DNA of 12,164 nucleotides from Methanomicrobia archaeon LH_S13. GTDB taxonomy: Archaea; Halobacteriota; Syntropharchaeia; Alkanophagales; Methanospirareceae. Made by a program: the position numbers and the translations under genes. Below the pieces are notes generated by a model. The model saw only the letters and a list, made by a program, of their open reading frames with translations. It made no database searches and was not told where the DNA came from. Location: the NCBI GenBank assembly GCA_023659785.1, contig JAGXOR010000032.1:1-12164 (forward strand). The letters are read 5' to 3'. Position 1 is the stretch's first letter. Every line of letters starts with the position of its first letter. This document shows, piece by piece, positions 1 through 7,489 of this stretch.

Positions 1-27
1 AAGCCTCAGGTGGAGGTGGTCTTATGA

Positions 28-1704
28 TTATGAAAGACCACTTAAACTGGAACCCTCTACCTTCTCACCATAACAATTAACCCCTGTAAACTTCTCCCTG
101 TATGATTTCAATAACGGCGTAAGTTCTCGTTCCGGTACTTCAACTTTCTTCAACCGCTCTTTAATCTCCGCATCGCTCAACCTAACGTTCAGCTTCCTAT
201 TCGGAATATCTAGCTCTACAATATCTCCATCTCGTATCGCACCGATTGCACCGCCGTTATATGCTTCCATCTCAGCATGCCCGACACAAGGACCGGTAGT
301 GCCACCTGAGAACCTACCATCTGTGATTAATGCCACCTTTTTATAGCCCACACCCATTATCGCATCCGTAGGCGTCAGCATTTCCGGCATTCCCGGCGCC
401 CCCGCAGGTCCCTGGAACGGTAATACGACAACATCTCCCTCGGCAAGCCTTTTCGCTTCTATTGCATCCAGCAAATCCTTTTCGGTATAGAATACCTTAG
501 CAGGTCCAGAATGAACCATCATCTTTTTGGCAACCGCGGTTTGCTTTATTACCGCGCTGTTTGCGAGGTTCCCTCTTAATACTGCTATCCCGCCTTCAGG
601 GAAATAAGCATTATCCAGAGTTCGGATAACCTCATCATCCAACACTTTTCCTCCTTCCGCTATCTCCCTTATTAATTTTCCGTTTACTGTCGGCGAATCT
701 TTTAGCATATCTTTTAAGCGGTTAAGAACCGCAGGAACACCACCTGCACGGTCAACGTCTGCCATCTCATCGGTCCCCGCTGGGATTATCTTACATAAAT
801 TCGGCGTTTCCCGCGCTATCTCATCGAACATTTCCACATTAATATCAACGCCCGCTTCTCTGGCTATCGCCGGGATATGTAAAACAGCATTTGTTGAGCC
901 GCCCATCGCCATATCTACCCTTATTGCATTCTCAAATGCGTTTTTTGTCATTATATCTCTCGGCTTTACATCCTCTTTAACCAGTGCAACGATTCTTTTA
1001 CCGGTTTCATACGCCTGTTTCTTCTTCTCCGGGTTTATCGCCAGAGTAGTTGCGCATTTTGTCACCGACATACCCAGTACCTCAGTAGCAACAGCCATTG
1101 TATTCGCAGTAAAGAGCCCGACACAAGAACCAGGACCGCAAGCGAGCAGAGGAAGCATTTTATTCGCTTCTTCCTCGCTCATCACACCTCCTTTTACCTG
1201 ACCAACGACGCCAAAACCTTCAATGGGATGGTGTTTCTTTCCTTCGATGACGTTTGCTTTCATCGGTCCTCCGGTAAGCATAATTGCCGGTAAATCGAGA
1301 CGCCCCGCAGCCATTAGCATCCCCGGAGTGATTTTGTCACAATTTGTCACGCCAACCAAGCCGTCTAAAGAATGTGAAAGAATCATTATTTCGATGTTAT
1401 CTGCAATATGCTCTCTGCTTGGGAGAGATAGCCGCATCTCTACAAACATCGCAACGCCGTCACAAACACCCGGCACGCCCCATTCTAATGGAACGCCGCC
1501 TGCATCTCTAACTCCTCGCTTCACTTCCTGCGTTAGTTCGTTCAAGTGAACGTGCCCCGGAATGATGTTGTTATACGAGTTCGCAATGCCAATAAAAGGT
1601 TTATCCGTGCCAAAATCGTCTTCTTTTTGTCCCGCGGACATCAATAATGTGCGGTGCGGTAAGGTCTCGATTTTTTCTTTTAATATGTCTGAACGCAAAC
1701 GCAT
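28..1704 (-). CDS. ilvD: Dihydroxy-acid dehydratase
   Basis: Makes the 2-keto acid precursors of valine and isoleucine (and, through valine, leucine) by dehydrating 2,3-dihydroxy acids; cytosolic Fe-S enzyme of the IlvD/Edd family. The 558 residues match the usual length. Visible motifs are CDKITPGM (Cys122) and CGPGSC (Cys194), expected cluster ligands, a CDG motif at 81-83, and ITDGRFSGG near the C-terminus with the expected catalytic Ser466. The first-ligand position found in some family members is NSYN here, as in the E. coli-type enzymes that lack that Cys. The segment after CDGVAM reads FVEM where many family members have GHxGM, so this belongs to a subgroup. The ATG at 1704 is preceded by a run of five G (1711-1715), a plausible ribosome binding site. 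It is divergently transcribed from hppA. No other ilv or leu gene is in the window. Confidence 0.96.
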   Translation of the reverse strand: MRLRSDILKEKIETLPHRTLLMSAGQKEDDFGTDKPFIGIANSYNNIIPGHVHLNELTQEVKRGVRDAGGVPLEWGVPGVCDGVAMFVEMRLSLPSREHIADNIEIMILSHSLDGLVGVTNCDKITPGMLMAAGRLDLPAIMLTGGPMKANVIEGKKHHPIEGFGVVGQVKGGVMSEEEANKMLPLLACGPGSCVGLFTANTMAVATEVLGMSVTKCATTLAINPEKKKQAYETGKRIVALVKEDVKPRDIMTKNAFENAIRVDMAMGGSTNAVLHIPAIAREAGVDINVEMFDEIARETPNLCKIIPAGTDEMADVDRAGGVPAVLNRLKDMLKDSPTVNGKLIREIAEGGKVLDDEVIRTLDNAYFPEGGIAVLRGNLANSAVIKQTAVAKKMMVHSGPAKVFYTEKDLLDAIEAKRLAEGDVVVLPFQGPAGAPGMPEMLTPTDAIMGVGYKKVALITDGRFSGGTTGPCVGHAEMEAYNGGAIGAIRDGDIVELDIPNRKLNVRLSDAEIKERLKKVEVPERELTPLLKSYREKFTGVNCYGEKVEGSSLSGLS

Positions 1705-1778
1705 TTACATCCCCCTAGATAAGATTTAAAATATACCCTCTATTTAAATTTAAATGTGCCTATTTTTTATATATAAAA
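1705..1778. promoter_or_regulatory. Divergent ilvD/hppA promoter region with palindromic TATA-like element
   Basis: This 74-base AT-rich gap separates two divergent genes. At 1742-1755 is a perfect 14-bp palindrome, ATTTAAATTTAAAT, which reads as a TATA-like box on both strands. Its centre is about 30 bases from the hppA ATG, which has no visible Shine-Dalgarno, so hppA may have a leaderless or very short-leader mRNA. It is about 44 bases from the ilvD ATG, leaving room for a short leader that carries the G5 ribosome binding site. A second AT-rich stretch (TTTAAAATATA, around 1725-1735) could serve ilvD instead. Promoter use is inferred from spacing; the palindrome is seen directly. Confidence 0.55.
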
Positions 1779-3881
1779 ATGGATTTGTTGTGGTTAGCGC
1801 CAATTGCAGGGTTTGTAAGCATGATATTTGCAGCGATATTTGCAGTTTATACGCTCAAACAGGAATCAGGCAGCGCTAAAATGAATGCGATTTCTGGTGC
1901 CATTCAAGAAGGTGCATCTGCTTACCTGAATAGGCAATACAAGACTGTCGCACTTGTTGCAGTTATAATCGCGGTGATTTTATTCGTTGCACTTTCGCAT
2001 GCCTTTGAAGGTGGTTTTTTCGACTCAGGGCAGATTGCAATAGGTTTTTTAGCGGGTGCCGCGTGTTCTGCTGCTGCGGGTTATATCGGCATGTTCGTCT
2101 CGACAAGAGCGAATGTCCGAGTTGCACAAGCAGCATCATCAGGCGTGCAAAAGGCACTTGCAATAGCATTCAAAGGTGGTGCGGTAACAGGTCTTGCAGT
2201 CGTTGGGCTTGCGTTACTTGGAACAAGTTGTTTTTATATTCTCTACGGCGGTGGACCACATGCAGTTGACCTCATTATAGGGTATGGTTTCGGTGCTTCT
2301 TTGATTTCGTTATTCGCAAGGATTGGCGGTGGTGTCTACACAAAAGCGGCTGATGTTGGTGCTGATCTGGTGGGTAAGGTAGAAGCAGGAATATCAGAAG
2401 ACGACCCGAGAAATGCGGGTGTAATTGCCGACAACGTAGGTGACAACGTAGGTGACTGTGCTGGCATGGGCGCCGACCTGTTTGAAACTTACGTGGTTAC
2501 GGCGATTGCAGCAATGCTAATTGGTGGTTTAATAATAAATGCAGGAGAAGTAACAGATGTTTTTCCGGGCATTGCCGCAGGAAAGGGTTTAGCAGTCATT
2601 GAATATCCTCTAATTTTGGGTGCGGCTGCCATCTTCGCCTCTATTGTCGCAATCTTCGCAGTGAGAATGGGAAAGCGTGAGAACATCATGGGTACTTTGT
2701 ATAAGGGTGTGATTACCGCTGCTGTGCTCAGCATTATCCTGTTCTATCCTGTAACGGCGGCATTAATCGGCGCAGACTTAGCAGGTATTTCTGTTTTCAT
2801 CTCTGCTATCGTTGGAATAGTAATAATGGCTCTCATGGTCATCGTCACCGAATATTACACGCAGATGCACTCACCTGTAAAGGCTATTACTGACGCAAGC
2901 AATACGGGCACGGGCACTAATCTGATTGCCGGCCTTGCAGTTGGTATGCAATCCACTGGCTTGCCCGTAATAATCATCTGCGGAGGGATACTGGTTGCGT
3001 ATTTCGTGCCTTTCCTCGTTACGGGAGAGACTATCGCCGGGCTGTACGGGATTGCAATTGCCGCAGTGGCTATGCTCTCGACTACCGGGATTATCGTTGC
3101 ACTCGATTCTTACGGGCCAATTACCGATAATGCGGGCGGTATAGCAGAAATGGCTGACTTACCGCCGGAAGTTAGAGATACTACCGACAAACTCGATGCC
3201 GTTGGAAACACAACGAAAGCAGTAACAAAGGGGTATGCAATCGCATCAGCAGCAATCGCCGCTTTGGCTCTTTTTTCCGATTATTTACATAAAGTTAAAC
3301 CCGTAGGTGTAGAGATGGGAGCGTTTATGTCCAAATTCAGCCTGTTTGACCCTCTCGTGCTCGTAGGCTTATTAATCGGTGGGCTTTTGCCTTTTATTTT
3401 CAGCTCCGTTATGATGCGTGCCGTAGAAAGAGGGGCGTTCAAGGTAGTTGAAGAGGTGCGAAGGCAGTTCAAGGAGATACAGGGGATATGGGAAGGCAAA
3501 ACAAAGCCGGAATACGGCAAATGCGTTGACATCGTTACGTCCGCAGCGTTAAGGGAAATGCTCGTGCCGGGGATGATTGCGGTGGTGGTGCCAATAGCCG
3601 TGGGTTTATTCAGTCCAATTGCTTTAGGCGGGCTGCTAATCGGTGTGATTGTTTCCGGGTTGATGCTCGCACTGATGATGGCGAACGGTGGTGCTGCGTG
3701 GGACAATGCGAAGAAGATGATAGAGGACGGTTATTTAGGCGGGAAGGGCAGCGATGCGCATAAAGCGGCAGTCGTGGGCGATACAGTGGGTGACCCTTTC
3801 AAAGACACCGCAGGTCCTGCGATTAATCCTCTGATTAAGGCGATGAATATGATTGCTATTTTGTTTTCGACGTTGTTATAG
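1779..3881 (+). CDS. hppA: Membrane-bound proton-translocating pyrophosphatase, K+-independent type
   Basis: Couples pyrophosphate hydrolysis to proton pumping across the cytoplasmic membrane, recovering energy from PPi made in biosynthesis. The 700 residues are almost wholly hydrophobic helices, consistent with the roughly 16 membrane segments of this family. Diagnostic motifs are DVGADLVGKVE (192-202), the acidic DNVGDNVGDCAGMGADLFE stretch beginning at Asp218, and GDTVGDPFKDTAGP (667-680). The motif GNTTKA has Lys at 480. In this family a Lys here marks K+-independent proton pumps, whereas K+-dependent enzymes (including sodium pumps) carry Ala, so a K+-independent H+ pump is predicted. 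The ATG follows an AT-rich tract with no ribosome binding site, suggesting a leaderless message. The gene is divergent from ilvD and 95 bases ahead of rps27e on the same strand; co-transcription with it is not shown. Confidence 0.97.
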   Translation: MDLLWLAPIAGFVSMIFAAIFAVYTLKQESGSAKMNAISGAIQEGASAYLNRQYKTVALVAVIIAVILFVALSHAFEGGFFDSGQIAIGFLAGAACSAAAGYIGMFVSTRANVRVAQAASSGVQKALAIAFKGGAVTGLAVVGLALLGTSCFYILYGGGPHAVDLIIGYGFGASLISLFARIGGGVYTKAADVGADLVGKVEAGISEDDPRNAGVIADNVGDNVGDCAGMGADLFETYVVTAIAAMLIGGLIINAGEVTDVFPGIAAGKGLAVIEYPLILGAAAIFASIVAIFAVRMGKRENIMGTLYKGVITAAVLSIILFYPVTAALIGADLAGISVFISAIVGIVIMALMVIVTEYYTQMHSPVKAITDASNTGTGTNLIAGLAVGMQSTGLPVIIICGGILVAYFVPFLVTGETIAGLYGIAIAAVAMLSTTGIIVALDSYGPITDNAGGIAEMADLPPEVRDTTDKLDAVGNTTKAVTKGYAIASAAIAALALFSDYLHKVKPVGVEMGAFMSKFSLFDPLVLVGLLIGGLLPFIFSSVMMRAVERGAFKVVEEVRRQFKEIQGIWEGKTKPEYGKCVDIVTSAALREMLVPGMIAVVVPIAVGLFSPIALGGLLIGVIVSGLMLALMMANGGAAWDNAKKMIEDGYLGGKGSDAHKAAVVGDTVGDPFKDTAGPAINPLIKAMNMIAILFSTLL

Positions 3882-3958
3882 CATGTTACCGGTGTGAGGA
3901 AAAGGAATAAAACTAAGTAAGTAACTCTTATTAAAGGAAATAAGTTATTTTCAACAGA

Positions 3959-3964
3959 AGGAGG
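3959..3964 (+). promoter_or_regulatory. Shine-Dalgarno for rps27e
   Basis: The purine run AGGAGG lies about 12 bases before the ATG at 3977. It supports that start, although the spacing is a little long. The alternative internal ATG (4013) would remove the conserved basic N-terminus that precedes the first zinc-binding pair. Confidence 0.6.
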
Positions 3965-3976
3965 GTATAAAATAAA

Positions 3977-4162
3977 ATGAGAACAGAGAGAGAAACGAGG
4001 AGCAAGTTTATAATGGTAAAATGCAACGATTGTGAAAATGAACAGGTCATTTTTGACCATGCGTCTACGAGTGCGAAATGTAATGTCTGTGGAAGAACCT
4101 TAGTTGTGCCGAAAGGAGGAAAAGCAGAAATAAGGAGCAGGGTAATAAAGGTCTTTGAGTAG
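3977..4162 (+). CDS. rps27e: 30S ribosomal protein S27e
   Basis: Small-subunit ribosomal protein of archaea and eukaryotes. The 61-residue product has the family's zinc ribbon, with pairs C-x2-C at Cys16/Cys19 and Cys35/Cys38, the typical CxxCENEQ and CxVCGRTL contexts, and the following PxGGKA segment. The length agrees with archaeal homologues. It is the first gene of a tight translation/RNA cluster: its stop is about 10 bases before the preferred aif2a ATG. In many euryarchaea the gene directly upstream is rpl44e; here it is hppA, and no L44e reading frame is present in the 95-base gap. A promoter in that gap is likely (AT-rich, for example TTATTAAA near 3929-3936), but I cannot fix its position. 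Confidence 0.96.
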   Translation: MRTERETRSKFIMVKCNDCENEQVIFDHASTSAKCNVCGRTLVVPKGGKAEIRSRVIKVFE

Positions 4163-4172
4163 AGATATAGAT

Positions 4173-4994
4173 ATGGTAAGGGAAGAATGGCCGGAGAAGG
4201 GCGAATTAGTAGTTTGCACGGTAGATGAGCTTAAGACTTTTGGAGTTTTCGTTAAGTTCGAGGAATACGAAGGAAAAGAAGGGCTTATCCATATATCTGA
4301 GGTAGCATCTGGCTGGGTGAAACATCTGAAAGATTACGTGAGAGAAGGGCAAAAGATCGTATGCAAAGTGCTGCACGTAGATGCTCAAAGAGGGCATATA
4401 GACTTATCGTTAAAGGCGGTAAAAGAGGGGCAAAAAAAGGAGAGGATAAGGGAGTGGAAGAACGAGAAAAAAACGAAGAAGTGGCTTTCCCTCGCCCTCG
4501 CCGGTCCATCCTCTGAATTTAGAATTAGTAACGATGAACTCGATGAAGTTGAGATAAAATTAGTAGATGCTTATGGTGGCTTATATGATGCTTTTGTGGA
4601 GGTGGTAAAGGTTGGCAAAAAAGCACTGATTCCTCTTGGAATAAAAAACGAATACGCAGATGCAATACAAGAAGTGGCGGTCGCCAATGTTAAACAGCCT
4701 TCAGTGCACATAACAGGGTATGTAGAGCTTACGTGTCCCTTGTCAAATGGTGTGGAAATAATAAAGGAGGCGTTGAAGAAGGCAGAAGAGGTGATAGAAT
4801 CAAAACCACCGAGCATGAATACAAACGGCGTCAAGGCGAAATGTTCCTACATTGGTGCACCAACATATAAGATACGTGTCACTGCTCCGGACTATAAAGA
4901 GGCAGAAAGCGTATTAAGTAATGCTGCCAATACTGCTATTGAAGTAATAAAAAGAAATGGAGGATATGGGATGTTTTACAGAAATCTTTCTTAA
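4173..4994 (+). CDS. eif2a: Translation initiation factor aIF2 subunit alpha
   Basis: Alpha subunit of the heterotrimeric aIF2, which brings initiator Met-tRNA to the small ribosomal subunit. The 273 residues fit the family's usual length. The N-terminal S1/OB RNA-binding domain spans about 9-82 (GELVVCTV, then GVFVKFEEY, GLIHISEVASGWV and a HIDLSLK end). A Lys/Glu-rich linker and helical domain follow (83-170), then a C-terminal alpha-beta domain (175-265). At the place aligned with eukaryotic Ser51 the archaeal SEVASGW is seen, with Ala rather than Ser and none of the following Arg cluster, so eukaryote-style phospho-control is not expected at that residue. A TTG in the same frame at 4155, inside rps27e, would add six residues. 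I prefer the ATG at 4173 because homologues start at the WPE motif. No clear ribosome binding site is seen, so coupling to rps27e is likely. Confidence 0.95.
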   Translation: MVREEWPEKGELVVCTVDELKTFGVFVKFEEYEGKEGLIHISEVASGWVKHLKDYVREGQKIVCKVLHVDAQRGHIDLSLKAVKEGQKKERIREWKNEKKTKKWLSLALAGPSSEFRISNDELDEVEIKLVDAYGGLYDAFVEVVKVGKKALIPLGIKNEYADAIQEVAVANVKQPSVHITGYVELTCPLSNGVEIIKEALKKAEEVIESKPPSMNTNGVKAKCSYIGAPTYKIRVTAPDYKEAESVLSNAANTAIEVIKRNGGYGMFYRNLS

Positions 4995-5022
4995 ACAAAC
5001 TTTCTTTAAGAAGAAAAGTTTT

Positions 5023-5193
5023 ATGAAATCAAAGATAAGGAAATGCGAGATATGTGGAGAATACACACTAAAGGATGTATGTGGGAGGTGTGGAAGAGAA
5101 ACAAAGAATCCAATGCCTCCAAGATTCTCCCCTAAAGACCCTTATGGGGAATACAGAAGGATGATGAAATATGGAAGAAATAGAAGTGCATGA
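5023..5193 (+). CDS. nop10: Ribosome biogenesis protein Nop10 (H/ACA RNP component)
   Basis: Small core protein of archaeal H/ACA ribonucleoproteins, which guide pseudouridine formation in rRNA together with Cbf5, Gar1 and L7Ae. The 56-residue product shows the archaeal zinc-binding pairs Cys8/Cys11 and Cys20/Cys23, followed by the conserved basic tail with PPRFSPKDPYGEYRR. The ATG at 5023 gives the family's usual start just before the first CxxC. The reading frame is open further upstream into aif2a, but those residues are not family-like. It lies 28 bases after aif2a, and its end overlaps the next gene by 23 bases, so translational coupling is likely. The sequence just before the start (4999-5022) forms a weak imperfect AAACTTTCTT / AGAAAAGTTT inverted repeat, of unknown meaning. 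Confidence 0.95.
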   Translation: MKSKIRKCEICGEYTLKDVCGRCGRETKNPMPPRFSPKDPYGEYRRMMKYGRNRSA

Positions 5194-5929
5194 GCGGAAA
5201 AAGGTGAAATTGAACAAGCCTGTGTTGATAGAGGGGCTTCCGGGAGTAGGAAACGTGGGGAAATTAGTTGCTGAGCATATAATACAGGAGCTGGAGGCCG
5301 AGCCCATAGTTGAGATATATTCGTGCCATTTTCCACCGCAAGTATTGGTAAATGAGAACGGAACAGTGCATTTATGTAAAAACGAAATATATGCATGGAA
5401 ATCGAAGAAGCAGGATTTGTTAATCGTCAGCGGTGACCAGCAGAGCGTTACGAATGAGGGGCATTATATCATATCTGAGAAGATGCTTGACCTCGCACAA
5501 CAATACGGGGTTTCTCGTATATACACTCTGGGGGGATATGGTATAGGTCAGCTTGTGGAAAGACAAACGGTGCTTGGAGCTGCGAATGATGCTGAACTTG
5601 TGGATGAGATGAAAAAATATGGCGTGGAATTCAGGGAGGAAGAGCCAGGAGGGAACATCGTAGGAGCATCAGGGCTTTTATTAGGTCTCGGGAAACTGAG
5701 GGGTATTCCTGCGGTTTGCTTGCTTGGTCTTACCTCGGGATATTTAGTGGACCCAAAAAGTGCGCAAGCAGTTCTCAAAATCCTTACTCAGGCATTAAAT
5801 CTCAAAATAGACATGCAGGCTTTGGAAAACCGTGCAGAGGAAATGGAGAAGGTTGTGGGGCGACTGAAGGAGATGGAGCAAGCACAGACCCCGAGGCGTC
5901 GAGAAGAAGAATTGGGATATATCAGATAA
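5171..5929 (+). CDS. PAC2-family protein (proteasome assembly chaperone-like, COG2047)
   Basis: Member of the archaeal PAC2/COG2047 family, related to the eukaryotic proteasome assembly chaperone 2; the archaeal role is suspected to be in proteasome assembly but is not settled. The 252-residue protein begins with a short charged stretch, then LNKPVLIEGLPGVGNVGKLVAEHI, the family's glycine-rich start. The motifs IYTLGGYGIG (about 116-125), GASGLLLGLG and GIPAVCLLGLTSGY follow. The last 45 residues are rich in Glu, Arg and Lys and look like a coiled coil (LENRAEEMEKVVGRLKEME). The ATG at 5171 overlaps the nop10 end. The S27e - aIF2alpha - Nop10 - PAC2 order is a well-known archaeal cluster, which supports the assignment. 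It is followed by a hairpin terminator. Confidence 0.92.
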   Translation: MEEIEVHERKKVKLNKPVLIEGLPGVGNVGKLVAEHIIQELEAEPIVEIYSCHFPPQVLVNENGTVHLCKNEIYAWKSKKQDLLIVSGDQQSVTNEGHYIISEKMLDLAQQYGVSRIYTLGGYGIGQLVERQTVLGAANDAELVDEMKKYGVEFREEEPGGNIVGASGLLLGLGKLRGIPAVCLLGLTSGYLVDPKSAQAVLKILTQALNLKIDMQALENRAEEMEKVVGRLKEMEQAQTPRRREEELGYIR

Positions 5930-5934
5930 GCTTA

Positions 5935-5995
5935 AAAAATCCCAAATCCAAAGAAAGCAAAGCAACAAGTTTCGGGTTTGAGATTTGGGATTTTT
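5935..5995. terminator. Hairpin terminator shared by the convergent PAC2 and dnaG genes
   Basis: AAAAATCCCAAATC at 5935-5948 is exactly complementary to GATTTGGGATTTTT at 5982-5995, a perfect 14-bp stem around a 33-base loop. It starts six bases after the PAC2 stop and ends seven bases before the dnaG stop codon on the other strand. Both arms end outward in five T (plus strand: TTTTT then CTTGA; minus strand: also TTTTT), so it could end transcription in both directions. Archaeal termination depends mostly on T-runs, so the stem itself may act rather in RNA protection. Confidence 0.7.
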
Positions 5996-6002
5996 CTTGA
6001 TG

Positions 6003-7190
6003 TTAGGCAGACTCGGGAGTTAGTATCCTCAGGGATGTGGGCATTTTAGCTACGTCACCTATTTTTATCCCCACTACGCAATCCAAATCCTTCTCTCTTG
6101 CAAGGTCCACTATTCTCTGTGTTATCACACCGTCAAATACCACACTTTTCGCATTCTCGTTCGTTTCTTTTAATTCTTTTGCCAACTCCCTCACAGAAGT
6201 CTCTTTTACTATATTGTTCTCTTCATCTAATAATCGTGCCTTAAACGTGCCTTCAAGCTCTTGCAAGTGCGTTTTAAATGGACTTAGATTGCCTCCCTCT
6301 CCTGGCTCCTCTCCCCTAACCTTGACAGTTTTTCTCTGTAGTATCCTCGGCTTCTCTTGTCCTTGTTCCTTTTTTTCCTTAATATACCCCTGCTGCTCTA
6401 TCGGCATTTTATTATGCAACGCTTTTGTTATTTCCTTGTAGGTCATATCCTCTACGCTTCTTCCTTTTGGCGACATAGCGATGTAATCGATATCTGCAAC
6501 CTGTAAAAGCTCCTTTAATATGAGCTCCCCTCCTCTATCGCCATCGAAGAATGCCGTAACGGTCTTTCTCTTGCTCAGTTTGGCTATTACAGGAGATATA
6601 TTTGTACCTTCTACGGCTATTGTGTTTTTTATCCCATTTTTAAGCAGATTTAACACATCTGCTCTTCCCTCTATTATCAATATAGCATCAGAACTCTCTA
6701 TGTTTGGTCCTGCTGGCAAGCCCTTATAACTTGTTATTTCTTCCATCCTCACTGCCTGCTTCACTTCGCTCACCATCATTTCACTGTCTATGCTCGTCTC
6801 AATAGCTTCACGCATTAGCTTTTTTGCTCGCTCTGTTATTCGCCTTCTCTTCGTCGCCCTTATATCTTCTACTTTTGTAACTTCTACATGCGCAATACAC
6901 GGACCTACTCTATCTATAGTCTCTAAAGAAGCAGCCAGTATCGCAGTTTCCGCCTTATCCAGACCAGAAGGAACGAGTATTTCTCCGGTTGATTTCCCGC
7001 TCTTTGACTCTATGTTCACTTCTATTCTGCCTATCCGGCTGCTCTTCTGCAAGTCTCTCAGGTCCAACTCTTCGCCTAACAATCCTTCTGTTTGACCAAA
7101 TGTTGCACCCACCACATCGGATTTTTCAACAAAACCTTCAGCTGTGATGTTAGCATGAACCACATATTTCGTTGTATCTATATCATGCAT
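6003..7190 (-). CDS. dnaG: Archaeal DnaG-type primase (TOPRIM domain protein)
   Basis: Archaeal DnaG, an RNA polymerase/primase-related protein. In archaea it is found with the exosome as an RNA-binding subunit, and primase activity has also been reported. The 395-residue product starts MHDIDTTKYVVHA and continues with FGQTEGLLGEELDLRDLQ, both hallmarks of the family. The TOPRIM domain spans about 168-245, with the catalytic Glu in ILIIEGRADV (Glu174) and the DxD pair in FFDGDRGG (Asp216, Asp218). A charged, low-complexity linker lies around 262-305. The ATG at 7190 is chosen because GGAGGG (7198-7203 on the plus strand as CCCTCC) lies seven bases upstream. An ATG at 7247 would add 19 charged, non-conserved residues. 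It is convergent with the PAC2 gene and shares its terminator hairpin. The leader contains a pentanucleotide repeat tract. Confidence 0.95.
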   Translation of the reverse strand: MHDIDTTKYVVHANITAEGFVEKSDVVGATFGQTEGLLGEELDLRDLQKSSRIGRIEVNIESKSGKSTGEILVPSGLDKAETAILAASLETIDRVGPCIAHVEVTKVEDIRATKRRRITERAKKLMREAIETSIDSEMMVSEVKQAVRMEEITSYKGLPAGPNIESSDAILIIEGRADVLNLLKNGIKNTIAVEGTNISPVIAKLSKRKTVTAFFDGDRGGELILKELLQVADIDYIAMSPKGRSVEDMTYKEITKALHNKMPIEQQGYIKEKKEQGQEKPRILQRKTVKVRGEEPGEGGNLSPFKTHLQELEGTFKARLLDEENNIVKETSVRELAKELKETNENAKSVVFDGVITQRIVDLAREKDLDCVVGIKIGDVAKMPTSLRILTPESA

Positions 7191-7197
7191 TTTATTA

Positions 7198-7203
7198 CCC
7201 TCC
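7198..7203 (-). promoter_or_regulatory. Strong Shine-Dalgarno fixing the dnaG start
   Basis: On the minus strand GGAGGG precedes the ATG at 7190 by seven bases, an ideal archaeal spacing. This favours the 395-residue DnaG over the 414-residue version starting at 7247, which has no comparable site. Confidence 0.75.
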
Positions 7204-7257
7204 TCAGAGGCTTTATCTCCTTCGTCTTTTGACCTTACCATTACCATACTTATCCTT

Positions 7258-7290
7258 GCTTTGCTTTGCTTTACCCTACCCTACCTTACC
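7258..7290. repeat. Pentanucleotide repeat tract in the dnaG leader
   Basis: On the plus strand the sequence runs GCTTT three times, then ACCCT twice, then ACCTT and ACC, a continuous five-base period over 33 bases. Read on the dnaG strand it is GGTAA/GGTAG units followed by AGCAA units. It lies 68-100 bases before the dnaG ATG, outside any supported gene. Its purpose is unknown; slippage between the tandem units is possible. Confidence 0.7.
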
Positions 7291-7375
7291 TCGACAAACA
7301 ACCTAAAATATTTCTAAATATAGAATATAGATAGATATACTTAAGTTAAATATAAATGTTAGATAGTGTAGTTAA

Positions 7376-7449
7376 TGGGCTCGATGCGATTCGAACGCAT
7401 GACCTCCGCCGTGTGAAGGCGGTGTCATAACCAACTAGACCACGAGCCC
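7376..7449 (-). tRNA. tRNA-Val (anticodon CAC)
   Basis: The minus strand folds as a full cloverleaf. The acceptor stem GGGCTCG/CGAGCCC is perfect. The anticodon stem CCGCC/GGCGG holds the loop TTCACAC, giving anticodon CAC for GUG valine codons. The T arm is ATGCG-TTCGAAT-CGCAT. The discriminator base is A at 7376. CCA is not encoded; TTAAC follows instead, as is common in archaea. No intron is visible. It sits between dnaG and argJ, divergent from argJ and upstream of dnaG on the same strand. Confidence 0.95.
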
Positions 7450-7489
7450 TTTACTTTCCGGTTATCATATAGTTATTATAATTGGATGA

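Noticed and set aside
4155..4172. A TTG start of aIF2alpha inside rps27e.
   Set aside because: It adds six residues not seen in the family; the ATG at 4173 fits better.
6037..7095. Plus-strand open frames opposite dnaG.
   Set aside because: They are Ser/Leu/Phe-rich mirror frames of a clear gene on the other strand.
7191..7247. An N-terminal extension of DnaG of 19 residues from the ATG at 7247.
   Set aside because: The ATG at 7190 has a strong, well-placed GGAGGG and matches the family's start; the extension is charged and not family-like.
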